Shown piece after piece: positions 43,591 to 55,690 of a DNA stretch of 64,000 bases. The notes below the pieces were generated by a model. The model did no database searches and was not told where the DNA came from. It saw only the letters and a program-made list of their open reading frames with translations. Position 1 is the first letter of the stretch. Each line of letters begins with the position of its first letter. The position numbers were made by a program, and so were the translations under genes. Source of the stretch: Anas platyrhynchos (Eukaryota > Chordata > Aves > Anseriformes > Anatidae); NCBI RefSeq assembly GCF_047663525.1, contig NC_092601.1:19243501-19307500 (forward strand), given 5' to 3'.

Positions 43591-45230
43591 ATACAGAACC
43601 ATCCTATGGTGAGCCTGGCTGTGCACTCAGTGCAGGGCCTGCGAGCACAGCGCCCCTCTGTGAGCCCCCCAGAACCGGGGCAGGGCCAGGGCAGCTCCTG
43701 GGGGCATCAGCCCCACTGGCTGCCCCCCGCTCCGGGACATGGGGGCATCAAGGGCAGGTGGCAGCGCGCTGGGTTCCCACGCTTTGTTCCTGCGCCTCGC
43801 TGCACGCTGCAGGTAGGCTCCAGGGCATGGAGAACCCGCGGCTTTTCCTTCTCCCTCCGCTTACTCCTGGTTGCAGTGGATGGCCTGAGGTGTTGGATGA
43901 AGCTGGTGGTGCCACAGCTTGGGTGCTTGAACCTGGCATCTCGCTGCGCTCCAAACGTCTCCCTGATGGCTTGGGGTGGAGCTCTGGGGGTGATGCACTG
44001 GTACCAGTGTCTGTGGATGTGGTGGCTGGAGGGTGAGGGCCCCCGGCAGGGGATGCCCGGGTCTGGCAGCGCTGGGCTCGCAGCGTGCCCTGGGGACAGA
44101 GCGGGGACTGCCGGGGTCTGCAGAACAGGGCAGAAAGAAAGCAAAGACAGCCCAAGGTTGAAGGAGGCAACACCTCTGAATGAAGACTAATTAAAAGGAA
44201 GAGCTAATCAAGGCCTTGAGCTCTCAGGAGTCCTGCTGGCAGGGATGCTGGGTGAGCTGGTGATGGAGCACGCCTTTTGGGGGAAGGAGGCTTCCTAATT
44301 AAATAGGGGCTGCAGAGCTGGGGTGGGGGAGAAGCTCTGGGGCCATCCTGCAGCGTTCTGCCAGCCAGGTGGGCAGAGGGCTCGTTTCAGCTGTGACCCC
44401 CGGCAGCACGGTGGCATGAGCACGGCTGGGAAGCACCCAGGAGAAGCAGCGAGTGAGGTGGGGGCTGTTAGCAACGGTCAGAGCTCTGCTGTGGCCTTAG
44501 TGGGTGGATGATTAATTAACTTATTTGACAAACGTGCAGGAAAGCTCATGACCAGTGGGGGAACAGACCCAACTGCTCCCCAAATCCAAGGTGATTAATT
44601 CAGGTCTCGTCCTGGGAAGGTGTCCGGGCTGTGCCAGGGGTGCCAGCTGCCCACGGGGCATTTTATGGGACGAGCACCAGCTGAGACCTGAGCACCTCCA
44701 CCCCCAGCACAGGCAGCTCCTGCACGGAGCAGAGCCTGAGCAGAAGACACCCCACAAATGCACGGCCCACAGATGGACCGGGGTGGGTTTTGCAAACTCA
44801 GAATGTGAATTTCAGAGACCCAGCACAGCACCTGGATGCCTCCCGCAGCCAGAGGACAACGGGCAGAGCTCTCCTGCTCTGCAGGTACCAGCACGTTCCC
44901 CATCCCCGCGCTCACAAATAAAATGTTAAAAATAAAATCCAAGGAAAGGAGTTGCAGACGGTCTGCAGCTGAGAAAATCCCCCAGAAGGAGTGGTTTTGA
45001 AGTTAGGAATCACCCACAGCTGTGGGTTTGGGCCACTCAAAGCCCATTTCCATTCACAGCTCCTTTTCCATGAGTTCTCCAGCCCGCCCTGTGCCTGCCG
45101 TGTAACTGTGGTGTGTGAGCAGTTCGTGTGCATGCACAACCCCTCCGTGGGCAGCCGAAACCTGTACGGCCTTGGGAATTCGGGTCTCATCCGCTGCGCA
45201 GAGGCAGCCCCATAAAGTGCTTATGCCTAT
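43591..45230. other. GC-rich intergenic DNA
   Basis: An abrupt rise in GC begins at about 43.6 kb. ORFs on both strands overlap one another extensively (for example 43606-44190 + and 43707-44144 -), a sign of stop-codon poverty and not coding. Short AT islands occur around 44185-44210 and 44505-44525. No gene called. Confidence 0.6.
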
Positions 45231-46720
45231 AAAATGGGTGTGTAAGATCCGGATTTTTTTTTCCAGGTCTTACTTTGCAAATGATGAAGTTAGGAATTTT
45301 GTTGCAATTTACATTTCAGTTGGAATCTAAGCCAGTACTTTACATTGTTTTAATGGACCTGGGAAAAATACTGCTGAGCTGTGGTTTTAATTTTTTTGTA
45401 GTACAATTTTCAGCAAAGATATTGATTAAATCTTTTCTAATGAAATAATCAAATCAGAGAATCAAATACACAAAAACAGGAGACACAGCTCTGACTTCCC
45501 CATTTCCACGCGACCCTGAGGACAGGTATTTAATGCTTGTGAGCCTGGAACTTCAGCAAGGATGCGGTGTGTGCATCTACTTCTGAATTTCAAATAGTAT
45601 TTCACAGATCCAGTTCTATTGTCCAGACCATCCTCCCCCACAGCCCATCAGTGTGCTCAAATTATTTGTAAATACAATTTGATAGAAAATATTTTATGAA
45701 GACTACACCAGTTTCTTATCGCTGCTCGTACTGTATCACATCTGTGGTCTTTGCCGACCGGCTGCAATCTGCAATGTTCTGCCACACCTGAAATGTGCAT
45801 TTATCTTTATCTGCTCCTCTCTGTCTGAAAAATGTATTACACACGAGGGCGAAATACAATAATAAAGCAGTCATTGTCTCTTCCGAAATACATTTAATGT
45901 TTTAAATGTCTGCAGATGGGTTTCTCTCTTTCTGGATGCTAAACAGAGAAAGCCGTGGGCTTCTTGTTATCTGTCACTTTTAAGTTTTTGACACAGCTCG
46001 AGATGAATACATTAATTACAGTTATTTAAAGCACTGGGAGGTTTCTGCTTTAAACATTCAAACCTCTACGCTTTTTGCTGAACTAAAGCTGTTCATTACG
46101 TTTTTTTTCTGCTCCTGTCTAGCTATCTGCCTGCAGCACGCACACACAGCCTAATGCAGAGATCCAAATAAAAGTCTGGGGTTCGTGTGTCAAGATGACA
46201 TGCTGGTATTTTCTTAAAGACAGCAGGTAAGGTAGTTTGCTTGGATATAATGTCTTTCATTTAGCTTCCCTAATGTATAATCTTGGAGTCAATTTCAATT
46301 AAAAGTGAAATGTTTTGATGATTCCCATCCTTATTTTAATTCCCCTCTGTGTAGAATATGCTGTAAATTGATAAAGCAGGAAATTTGGCACTGCAAAAGC
46401 CAGCACAGTCACTTTGCACTTCCTTTGTCCGTGTGTGCACCAGTTTATAAAATAACAGGCTTGCTTTTGTCTAAAATTTAACTTGTTGGGCTTTTATGCT
46501 AAATATTTGACTATAGCCCATGGCAACCCAGGCGTTTACTGCACAGCTCATTCCTGTGCATTTTGCCGCTTCTCTCCAGCAATGTTTAATCACACTGGCT
46601 GTTGTCTCTTCTCTATTACAAGAGCAAAAAAGAAAACAGACAAAAACGTGAATATCATCATGAAACCAACCCAAACCTCTGTTTCAAATTAAATAGCAGC
46701 ATCACCTCTTCATCGGCTGA
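45231..46720. promoter_or_regulatory. AT-rich block, candidate conserved non-coding elements
   Basis: About 1.5 kb of AT-rich sequence flanked sharply by GC-rich DNA. It contains ATTAATTACAG (46011-46021), AATTAAAAG and many TAAT, AATAAA and ATTTGTAAAT words, with no ORF of note. This is the pattern of a clustered enhancer region in the gene-poor interval between RBBP6 and its next neighbour (TNRC6A in mammals). Regulatory status is inference only. Confidence 0.3.
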
Positions 46721-47759
46721 GGTTCAGGCTGGAGCACCGCGTTGGGCAGACGAGCTGAGCGGTGCCGAGAGCCGCTCCGAGCCACCCGGGCTGGTCCTGT
46801 TTGGCTGCACCCCAAACGCCCTCCCCACGTCCGCAGCAGCTTCCCCGCATTCCCTGCATCCCCAGTGCCCTCCCTGTGTGTTTAGGTGCCGACAGCGGCG
46901 TGTGGGGTCGGGCTGGTTTGTGCTTTTTTCAAGCAGATTTTCCCAAAGCGCTGCTCGGTGGCATCCTCTTTGTTCCCGCTCAGCGCGGAGGTTTGCAGGA
47001 AGCGCATTTGGGCACTCCCAGCCTGACTTCTCATTCTGTCCTCACCCGGCTGCCCTGGCCCTGTGGACCCCCTCGTGCTGGCGGTCCTGTCGGGTGCTGC
47101 CACCCCTCCTCATGGGCACAGGCGCCCGTTCAGGTCAGCACTTTGCACCTCTGCTCATGCAGCTTTTCCCTCCCTGGCTCGGTGTGCGGTGGCCCGGTGC
47201 CTGCCAGGGGGATGTGGCCGCGGTGTGCCAGCAGATCCAACACCATGGGAACGGGATGGTGGCAGCCTGGCCCCATCACCACAGCACCTGGCAAAAAAGA
47301 AGCCTTGCTGTGCTGCGCCAGGAGTGCAGGGGAGAGGCCTGGGGGTCCCCGGGGAGGAGGAGGAGGCTGCCACAGCATGGGGTGCCCTGTGGGACCCCGG
47401 CTGGTCCCTGGCCCCAGCGTGGTGTGGCTGCTATCAGCACTGGGCACAAAGGGCCCAGCTCCTTGTCCTCGCAGGGAAATGCCTCCACAAAGGCCGTCAG
47501 TGCCTGCTCATTTGAGAGGTAAATGAGAGGTGAATAATTAGCCATGATGCATTCAGTGGCAAAATTCCTCAGCTTTAATTTCTCCCAGCTAGCACGTGGC
47601 GAGGCCACGGAGGCTGCTTGGGCACCAGCCCCTCCCAGAGCCCCCTCTGGGGCAGTGGGGCTGGGCAGGATTAGTCTTTTGCAGTCATTTTTTTTTTCCA
47701 TCCAAATTTTGTGTGCGTGCCTGGGCTTTTGTCGCCCTTTTGTGAGCGGAACGGTTGTT
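46721..47759. other. GC-rich intergenic DNA with a short AT island
   Basis: Includes ORF 46602-47522 (306 codons) and two overlapping frames on the same strand plus frames on the other strand; all are low-stop GC artefacts with no domain. A 90-base AT island at about 47515-47600 (GAATAATTAGCC) could be a conserved element. Confidence 0.55.
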
Positions 47760-47895
47760 TGGTAGCAACGAGCAAGGGCTCCTTGCCAAGCCTGCCTAAT
47801 TAAGATTAAGCATATGCAGATTTGCCTTGTTTTCGGCTAATGACAGCTGCAAACAATTATTTGTCATGCTTGCTGATTGTTGATTGGTAAAGGCG
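47760..47895. promoter_or_regulatory. Candidate conserved enhancer with clustered homeodomain, octamer-like, MEIS and SOX words
   Basis: Within 100 bases are CTAATTAAG (47797-47805), an octamer with one mismatch ATGCAGAT (47814-47821), TGACAG overlapping CAGCTG (47841-47849) and ACAAT (47853-47857), then GATTGTTGATTGG. The island lies between GC-rich segments. The mix is typical of neural developmental enhancers; no conservation test was possible. Confidence 0.35.
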
Positions 47896-50437
47896 AGGCC
47901 GTGCGAGAACCATACACGATCTTCTTTGTGCGTCAGCGCCGCTGGATGCTCCCACGGCCACGGACACCCATGAGCAGCACCCAGCCCCTGCAGCCCGGGG
48001 GTCGCTCGGGGCTCACGGTGCCCACGGCAGCCGGAGCAGCAGTACCGGGTCGGGGTGGCCGCGGTGCTGGCCGGCACCGGCAGCCTCCACGCAGCTCCTT
48101 GGGTTGGGGTTGGCTGCGTGGGGGATTGCTTTGTTTTTTATGTTGCCGTTGGCATAAGCGCGTTGTGATGTTTTTTTTTGCAGGAAAATAAATAAAGACG
48201 TCTGAAATCGTATCTGACGTTTGTAGTTTTCAAGCCAGCAGCCTTCTGCAATTTTCTGCGAGCTGAGGACCAAAGCAGAGACCAAATTAGTCGGGAGGCT
48301 TTCTTCCTGGAGTCCTGCGCTGAGAGCTTTCAGCTTCGCGCAGAGCCTGAGTGCATCTCAGGAAGCACCTTGGCATCTCTCCAAAGTGCCTGGGCTTTTT
48401 AAGGACATTCTCAAAAAGAGCTTGATTTTTTTGTTGTTGTTTTATTATTATGCTGATGAAAGGAGAGAGCCTCTTAGACAAAAGAACGCCTGAGAAAATG
48501 AAATTCTCCGTGTTGCAGATGAAAACACTCTGCATTGTTTTAAGGATGGCAGGGAAATGAGGACACGTTGAAAAAATAGTCATCACGGAGAGATAATTAT
48601 ATCCTGTTCGACATACACGCTGCTCCTCAATGCTCGCCTCGCGGACGTGTGCTCGCAGCCTCCCTGCCTTTGTCTGCGGCGCCGGAGCCTGGCAGCACCG
48701 GAGCTGCCCCGGTCCCTTCAGATGCTCTCAGAATTTCTCCCTGGGTGTCTGGGCTGACTTCTGTAAATCTCTCTCAGCTGTTTTCAATCCAGATGCAATT
48801 TAAAATAAAGTTGAGGAAAACGGAAATGTTCTGGGAGGAAAAATTAGAAAATGTGTCTTCTCAATAGCTGCTTGGCTGCAGCCCATGGTTCCCAGGGCTC
48901 CACAGCAGCTGGCAGAGCGCGGCCGAGGCTCGCTGCTGGTCAGAGAGCGGCTGCACGGGGCCGAGCCCGCTGCCATGGGCTTCGTGGTTTTCCAAAGGCA
49001 CTGGGTCACCCGCAGCCAGCAGGTGTCTGTTCTGTCGCCTGTCCCCCCTGTGCCACCGGCAATCCTGTTCCAGCTCACACCCACGCAGAGGCCGGGCGGC
49101 CACGGGGCTGCGTTCCCAGCCCCAGGGTGTGAGGAAGGCAAGGTTTGGGTTCGGGTGTTGAGCAGTGCGGGACCGATCGCAAGCTGGGGTCTCGGTGGCT
49201 TCTCCAGCAGCTGGAAGATGGCACCGGTGGCTGTGGTCAGCTTCCTGTGTGCAGCGGGGCCGGGAGGTGGCTCCGTGAATGTGCGGTGAGGAAACCACCT
49301 CTGCATCGCCCCTGGGGGGGAGGCAACTGCAGCCTGCTCCGGGCTCGGCCACGGCGCTCGAACACGCACATGTCCCTGAGAACATTTTGGAGAGATCCTG
49401 ATTTTAATTGGGTTTACTTAATTATTATTTACTTTGACTGAAGAAACTGTTGTATTTAAATAACACTGTTTTTTGCCAAAACGCTGTCATGGAGAAGCTG
49501 CTTTCCCTTCAGGAGCCCTCAAACATGGGCTCCCTTCCAAGCCCTTGGGCTCGGTGGCGCAGCAGCCAGTGCGGAACATCCGGCACCGCGCTGCTGCCCG
49601 GGGCTGGCAGGGACCCCGGCCTCACGGGGCTGTGGGCGGCGTGACCCCGGCCCGAGCAGCTGGGCAGGCGGTGGGAAGGTGAACTGGGAGCTGTGCACTG
49701 CTTCCACTGGTATCTGTCACCGGAGCCCGGCAGGGCTGAAGGGCTCAGCTGTGAGCGTCCTGCAGGCTGGGGCAGCCTTCCGCGGGCTTGTGACTCTAAG
49801 GGAAAACAGACCCAAGGAGCAGCTGCTGGCTGGAAGGCTAAACGACCGAATGCAGAAGAATGGTGGGAAGAAAACTGAACTTCAAGGGATGAAAAGCAGA
49901 GCGTAATTACAGACAGCAACAATACCCAGCAGTTGCATTGAATTATAAGCAGACGCGTTCTCGTTTCAAATCGTAGTGTGGGGTTGCTTTCCAGGCCCTT
50001 TTCCCTCATTTCTCTTGTGTTTTTTTGTCTGGGTTCAGCAGCCCCCAGGCTCTCCCCAGAGCTGGAAGTCCCCACGTTGTGCAGCCGACGCTTCCCATCG
50101 CGGCGGGCAGCGCTCGGGGACCAGGGCCACCCGCCTGGGGGCTGCCTCCCCTCCTGGCTCCGTCGGCTGCCTCTGCTGGGCTCAGCGGGGGCCGGGGCCA
50201 CCTCGGGGTCTGTCTGCGGCTACCAGGCCCTCCTCCCACCTCGGCTGAAGCCCAAGAAAGGCCGCTGTGCCCGGGAGGTGTGCACAGTGCAACGGGGGCC
50301 GGGGGGCTCCGTGCAGCACACCTGGTAGGGTGGTAGTCCCGGGGGCCATGTCCACACCTTGGCATGTTTTCACTTGTAATTGTTCCCAAAAGGTGCTGAT
50401 CATTTTATTGCCAGCCTTGAGAGCCCTCCACTCCTTC

Positions 50438-50468
<31 letters not shown>

Positions 50469-51599
50469 TTCTTTTTTTGGTGGGTGGGGGTGGCTGTGAT
50501 TTGTGAGTTCCCAGGTGAGATGCCCGCCCTGCCCAGGAGCCTGAGCAGCAGTGCTGCCTGGTCCTGAGGTGTGCACACGCGGCTGAACCTGGAGCACAGC
50601 CTTCACCGGAGCCTCAGTGCTCAGGAGACATCTCCTGGGAGGCTGTGGGTACCTCGGGGGTGCCAGAAGAAAGCCTGAGCTCAGCTGTGGGGACCCTGGA
50701 GGGCACCAGACCCTGGGGCTGGGAGAGCCCTACGTTAGGTTACCCAAGCAGCTGCTCTTTGAAAAGCTACAAAAAAATAAAATAAAATAAAATAAAAAAC
50801 AGAACCTGGGCCAAGTGCTTGTTTGCAGCTAGCAGCACTCTCCTCCTCTCCTCCCCGGTCAGGACTGCTCGTGTGGGACGTGTCGGCGCTCTGATGTCTG
50901 TTCTGATGTCGTCTAATGAGCGCCTAGCATGCCTCTGCTGCTGCTGCCTGACGTATCGGAAGGAGATCTGTACCTATTACACAGAGGATACAGGAAAACC
51001 ATCAATTTGTGCGTGACTGTTTTCTGATTCAAGCTGCTGAATATTCAACAAAAATCATTTGTGACCTATATTCAGTGTAATTGCTATTATTGCAGGGTAG
51101 GTAACAGAAATGTCAGTGCAGGCACCGCAGCCCTCCGTGCTCGTCTCCGCTTTGCTCAGGAGGTACCGGGGCAGGGAAGGGGCTGGGGGCAGCTGGGGGC
51201 TCGGCCGCCCCTCTCCCGGCTTTGCCCTCGGGGAGCGATCCCTTCCCCAGATCTTGATCTGTCCCTTTGCAGTTGTAAAGGAAATACAAAGCAAACCCAA
51301 GAGGCAGCAAGCGCCGCTCCTGCTGGGAGCACCGGGTGCTCTGGGGCTTTGGGGATCCCCCAGGGGCACGTTTAGGGGGTGCCTTGGGGCCGGGACCTCC
51401 CCGCCACCCCTCGGGCTGCTTCTCTCCTCCTTACTGAGCTGCCCTGGGGCTGGGGCAGTGGTCCTGGCCTGGCAGCGGGCTCCTGCAGCAGGGTCGGGGG
51501 CTTCGGCAGTGCCTCCCCGGCCCCATGGGGATGGGCTCACCCCGAGCACCCTGAGATGCACCCAGAGGAAACCTCCGCTTCCAGCACGTGCGGACGGGT
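47896..51599. other. Intergenic DNA, alternating GC-rich and AT-rich blocks
   Basis: AT-rich islands near 48180-48300, 48420-48610 and 49375-49500; the rest is GC-rich with spurious ORFs. Simple repeats: a T-rich tract at 50445-50478 and (AAAAT)n at 50771-50799. No gene or mobile element recognised. Confidence 0.55.
50771..50799. repeat. (AAAAT)n simple repeat
   Basis: Several AAAAT/AAATA units with an A run on each side. No retroposon body recognised upstream. Confidence 0.85.
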
Positions 51600-51985
51600 T
51601 CTGCGCTCAGCAGCACCACTTTTCTATCATTTGGTCTCCTTATTTGGTATTTCTTTAATAATTAGCGGCAGATTTTGTACTTATGTTTGCAATTATCTAA
51701 ATGCCTTTGGGACATGTTCTGCCAGATAATTGAATCTCCTTGGTATGTGACTGCAAAGATATTGTTACCGAACGCATGCTGGAGCCGGAGAATGTTTTGC
51801 TGGCTTCTGGTGTCCTGTTCAGATAAATCAGACTTTTTTCCTTTTGAAAAACTAACAGAAACAAAGAGTTTTGCTTTGCTGTCCTCAGCAAAAGCTTTTC
51901 TAGCAGCCTACATTGAAGAGGGAAATGCATTATTAACAGCAATTAATGGGATGTGCGTTTTAATTATAGGCAGCATCTCTTTCCT
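51600..51985. promoter_or_regulatory. Candidate conserved non-coding element
   Basis: Nearly 400 bases of balanced-to-AT-rich sequence between GC-rich blocks, with TTTAATAATTAGCGGC (51653-51668), TTTGCAATTATC (51687-51698), AGATAATTGAAT (51724-51735) and AACAGCAATTAATGGG. No coding signature. Suggested by composition and motif density only. Confidence 0.35.
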
Positions 51986-54900
51986 GGCTTCAGCAGATCC
52001 TCCACGTGCCCCATCCGCAGCTGTGCAAGGGCCGAAGCACAGGGTGCAGCCGGGGCTGGAGGAGGTGGTGGAGGGGGGAAGCTCTGGGGGTCCCCTTGCC
52101 ACGGGGTTTGGCAGTGCCCGGGGCAGCTCCCCGCAGGTGGGTGCCAGGCCGGGCTGCCGGGCACAGTGGGGCAGTCCCGCAGTGCCCCACGGCTCCGGGC
52201 GCCCTCCTGGTGCTCACAGCACGAAGCTTTCAGTCCCAGTGGCATCGGGATCTCAGCACCAAGCCAGGGACAGGAAACTTCCTTCCTTTACTGCCACTCC
52301 TCAGAGTAAGGGCTAAACTGCTTGGCGTCTGCACAGCCCAACTGAGGGAGATTCCCTTCCGTCGGCATCGTCGTTTCTGGGAGGACCCAGACAGGCAGAG
52401 GACAGGGGGGCTTGGCGGGGGGTGCTGCTCCCGGGGGGCTCCGTGGGCGATGCCCTCTGCTCCCTGCTGCAAGCAGAGGCCTGAGTTTGTAAGCAAAAAA
52501 AATAAAATAATAAAAAAAAATGATACAAATCAAGCCATAAAGATGAATGAATAAGTTAGAAGGATAACTGGGTCTGTCTCAGAGATAACCCAGCACTGCC
52601 GCTGTTAGAACAGCCTGCTCTGAGCAATGACTCCTCTGGAGCTTTAAGTAGCTTTAGGGTTGCCGTTCCTATTACTTATTTTATATTACTTTTTTTTTTT
52701 TTTTCCCAAGTATTGAATTTTCTCACTTTTAAACATACAGCTGCAATTTGCCTCTGCTGCACCAGCGAGGTGAGTGGGGAGCAAGGGGGGGCTGGCAGGA
52801 GCCTGAGCACACCAGCTGCTGGAAGCATCCCTGCCTGTACCTGCCCTGAGGCTGCAAAGGGCCCCCCCAGCACAAAGCCTTTGAAGGGTGAGCAGAGGGC
52901 AGCTGCCAGGTGGGGCAGTACGGCACTGGGAGACTTTTCTTCCTAAAAGTCTTGTGGGAGGATGGGAGAGGGGTGTCCGTGCACATCTGCTCTGCGTCAC
53001 GGGGTGCTCCCTGGCCTGGCTGCAGCGTGCCCAGTACTGCTGGGGGTCCCAGAGGGGGCCAGGGAGGTGAGAAGCCTGCCTGGCACTGCCCCTTCCCCCA
53101 GGACACGCACTGTTGCTCCGTCTGTACTGAAGGGCTCCTTGGGGTTCGGGGCTTGTTTTGCTTTTCTCCATGGCTGGGGGTGCTGATGTGGATCCGTGCT
53201 CTGAAGCAATCCGTGACCGTGCCCATCAGTTGCCAGCAGCTCTGGTGTTTGTGGCACCTCCTTGTCACTGGCACCACGTGCGGGACCTCTGCCCCTCAAC
53301 GGTGGGGAGCAGCAGGGGTGGGCACATGGTACCCAGACCTATGGCTCTGGGACACCCCTTGGGGACGATGCCCGGCCTGCCCCTGCGCTCCTGCTCTCAT
53401 CTGGGCAGGTTGGGGCTGCTTAACCCCCGCAGCAGCACACGCAGCACCGGGATAACCTCTGCGAGGTGCAGTGCCCCACCTGCCCGCTGCCCCCATCCCT
53501 TCCCAGGGGATGCCCAGCCTGGGGTTAACGCCTGCCAGCCCCGCTGGCTGCAGCCCAGCCGTGCCCCCACGCACCCCCTGCTCCTGCGCTTCGCCCCAGC
53601 CACAAAGCAGTTAATATTTGTTGATCGCGGCGGCGTGCTCGGCTCTCTGTGCAGCTCTCGGAGGCAGCGCGATACTCCCTGGTCTCCAGGGATCTCGTGG
53701 CATTTTGCCCAGATGGCATCGGTCTGTGTCTCAAGGACATAACACAGCGCCTACGGATCCTTGCAGCAGCGCTGTAGTGACAGATGAAGCCAGGGCGCTC
53801 CTTCGTCTCCACCGAGAGGGAAGAAAAGCTCCACAAAATGCCCGGGCTCCAGCCGGCCGCTCCCTTTCGCCTCCACGAATGAGCCGGTGCCCGGCGGCTG
53901 CCCGGGGTGCTTCGCGCAGGGGCAGAGCTGGCTGAGCACGGGGGGGTCCCCTCCCCGCGGAGGAGAGGGCGCTCGGCTCCGTCCCCTTCCGCCAGCACCG
54001 CAGGTAGGTGGAGACGTCCCCGCCGTGCTGCCGGGTGCCCGCCGTGCCCTGCTCTGCTGCCCACTGCCCCGGCCGAGGCCGATGCTCACCCTTCTGCAGA
54101 GATGTTGCTGGTGGCCTGGCCTCGGCACGTTGGGCTGGCATGGGTCAGCGTTGGTGCTGCCTGGGGGGGGTGGCCCCCATCCTCTCGGCTGCATTTTGCA
54201 GCAGGCAAAGTGCTGGGCCTGGCAGCTGTGGGGGAGGCTGTGAGCAGCACCGCTCCAGCCCCCGGGGCCACAGTGTCTGCCCCGGCACCGTGCAGTGCGG
54301 GAGGGCTGGCGAGGGGCTCAATGGCACCATCCTGCGCCCAGCTGGTGAGGGTGCCCACGGCTACCATCGGTGCCATCCTGCCTGTGTTGCGCAGGGCTGT
54401 GGCCACCGCTGTGGGTGTTGGTGCCTGTGGGGTTGTGGTGGTCTCAGCAGGCGACGGCTGTGCTGGGTTTGGGGCAGTGCACGGTGTGGGGAGCTCACCG
54501 TGCCCAGCTGGAGCACCCACATCCCCACACAGTGCTCACGGCAGGGCTGGCCCCATCCTGAGGCTCCTGCCTGCCCCACGGCCACGTGCACCCCACTCTG
54601 CAGGGCCTGCCCGCCCCGTTCCCTCTCACCCCACACCAGCAGTGCCAGCCTGTTAAGGCCCATCCTCCAGGGCCTTCGAGCCTCAGGGAGGTGCTCGTGT
54701 GGTCTCAGGGGTGACAGAGTGCGGGGCAGTTTGGTGTCCTGGGGGACCTGTGAAATGCTCGCGGTGCCCATACGGCAGCCGTGGTGCAGTGCATGGATGG
54801 AGAGAGGGGGGCGCGTGTCCTCGGCACCTTGCAGCTGTGCCAGCGGCATGGGCACAGGAGCAGTGGTGCTCTTCATCGGCTGAGTTTTCCTGATGCATTT

Positions 54901-55390
54901 TGGTTCCCTGCGTGCCGCAGCTGGTGAACCCATCGTGGCGATGGAGCTCGGGCTGGCTGCTGGCACACCATGGTGGGTGAGGACGTGAGGATGAGCAGCT
55001 CTCAGTGGGAGCTGGGGTCGTGCTCCCTCCTCGTGCCGTGAGCCCCTCAGGAAGGAGAAAGGCATCTCCAGGAGGGGCCCGCCACCAGGCGATGGGTGGC
55101 AGCCTCCCGTGCTGCTGCAGGACGTGGGGCTGGTGGTGCCCCTGCCCTGGGGGTGTGTGCCAGATGTGGGGTCCCAGGGCTGGCCTGGCAGGGCAGGGAG
55201 TGCAACGCCTCCCCCAGGGCTGGGCAGCGTGAGGAGCGTGTCCCTCCGAAGGAAGCAAGGCATCGCCTCGGGCCCTGCGTCCCCTCGCTCTGCCCGCACC
55301 AGGCAGCCCAACCCCCCCACACCAGCGGTGCGAGGGTGCCGGGAGGGGAGCTGCAGGCAGCCCCGCACCCATGGGTGGGAGCCCCATGTT
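51986..55390. other. GC-rich intergenic DNA with small AT islands
   Basis: Contains spurious long ORFs on both strands (for example 54361-55368 on - and 54008-54883 on +, which overlap each other). AT islands lie at 52495-52760, with an A/T homopolymer mix, and near 53605-53640. No domain, splice structure or repeat family recognised. Confidence 0.55.
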
Positions 55391-55690
55391 TCCCTGCGAT
55401 ATGTGCGGCTGATTTAATACGAAATGAAAATTGGGTTTGTTTTTCTTTTTTTTTTTTCCCTCTTTTCTCCTGCATGTGGCCAATCGAGTGTTTCCTTGCC
55501 GCGTTTCATTACAGCCTGCACAGGCTCAGACACGGCTTCCAGCGGCTGCCCATGTGCCGGGAATGCAAATGAGCCTGGCTGCACCACGCAGCTACTGCAA
55601 AGTGTATTTGTCCTGAATGCAGAATAATTAATGGTTTGGGAGAATCAAGTGAATTACGCTGGAGCTGTTGCCCAATTAGTTAAACTAATT
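55391..55690. promoter_or_regulatory. Candidate conserved element with a perfect POU octamer
   Basis: ATGCAAAT at 55563-55570 is a perfect octamer. Around it are GCCAATCG (a CCAAT-type word near 55481), AATAATTAATGG (55622-55633) and the palindrome-like CAATTAGTTAAACTAATTGAG (55673-55693). The dense motif cluster in an otherwise GC-rich area suggests an enhancer; this is inference. Confidence 0.35.

Noticed and set aside
46602-47526. A 306-codon and a 254-codon ORF in overlapping frames
   Set aside because: GC-rich, stop-poor sequence with several frames open at once, no domain and no splice structure.
54008-55483. Overlapping ORFs of 249-335 codons on both strands
   Set aside because: Both strands and several frames are open together; composition is typical of GC-rich intergenic DNA and nothing resembles a known protein.
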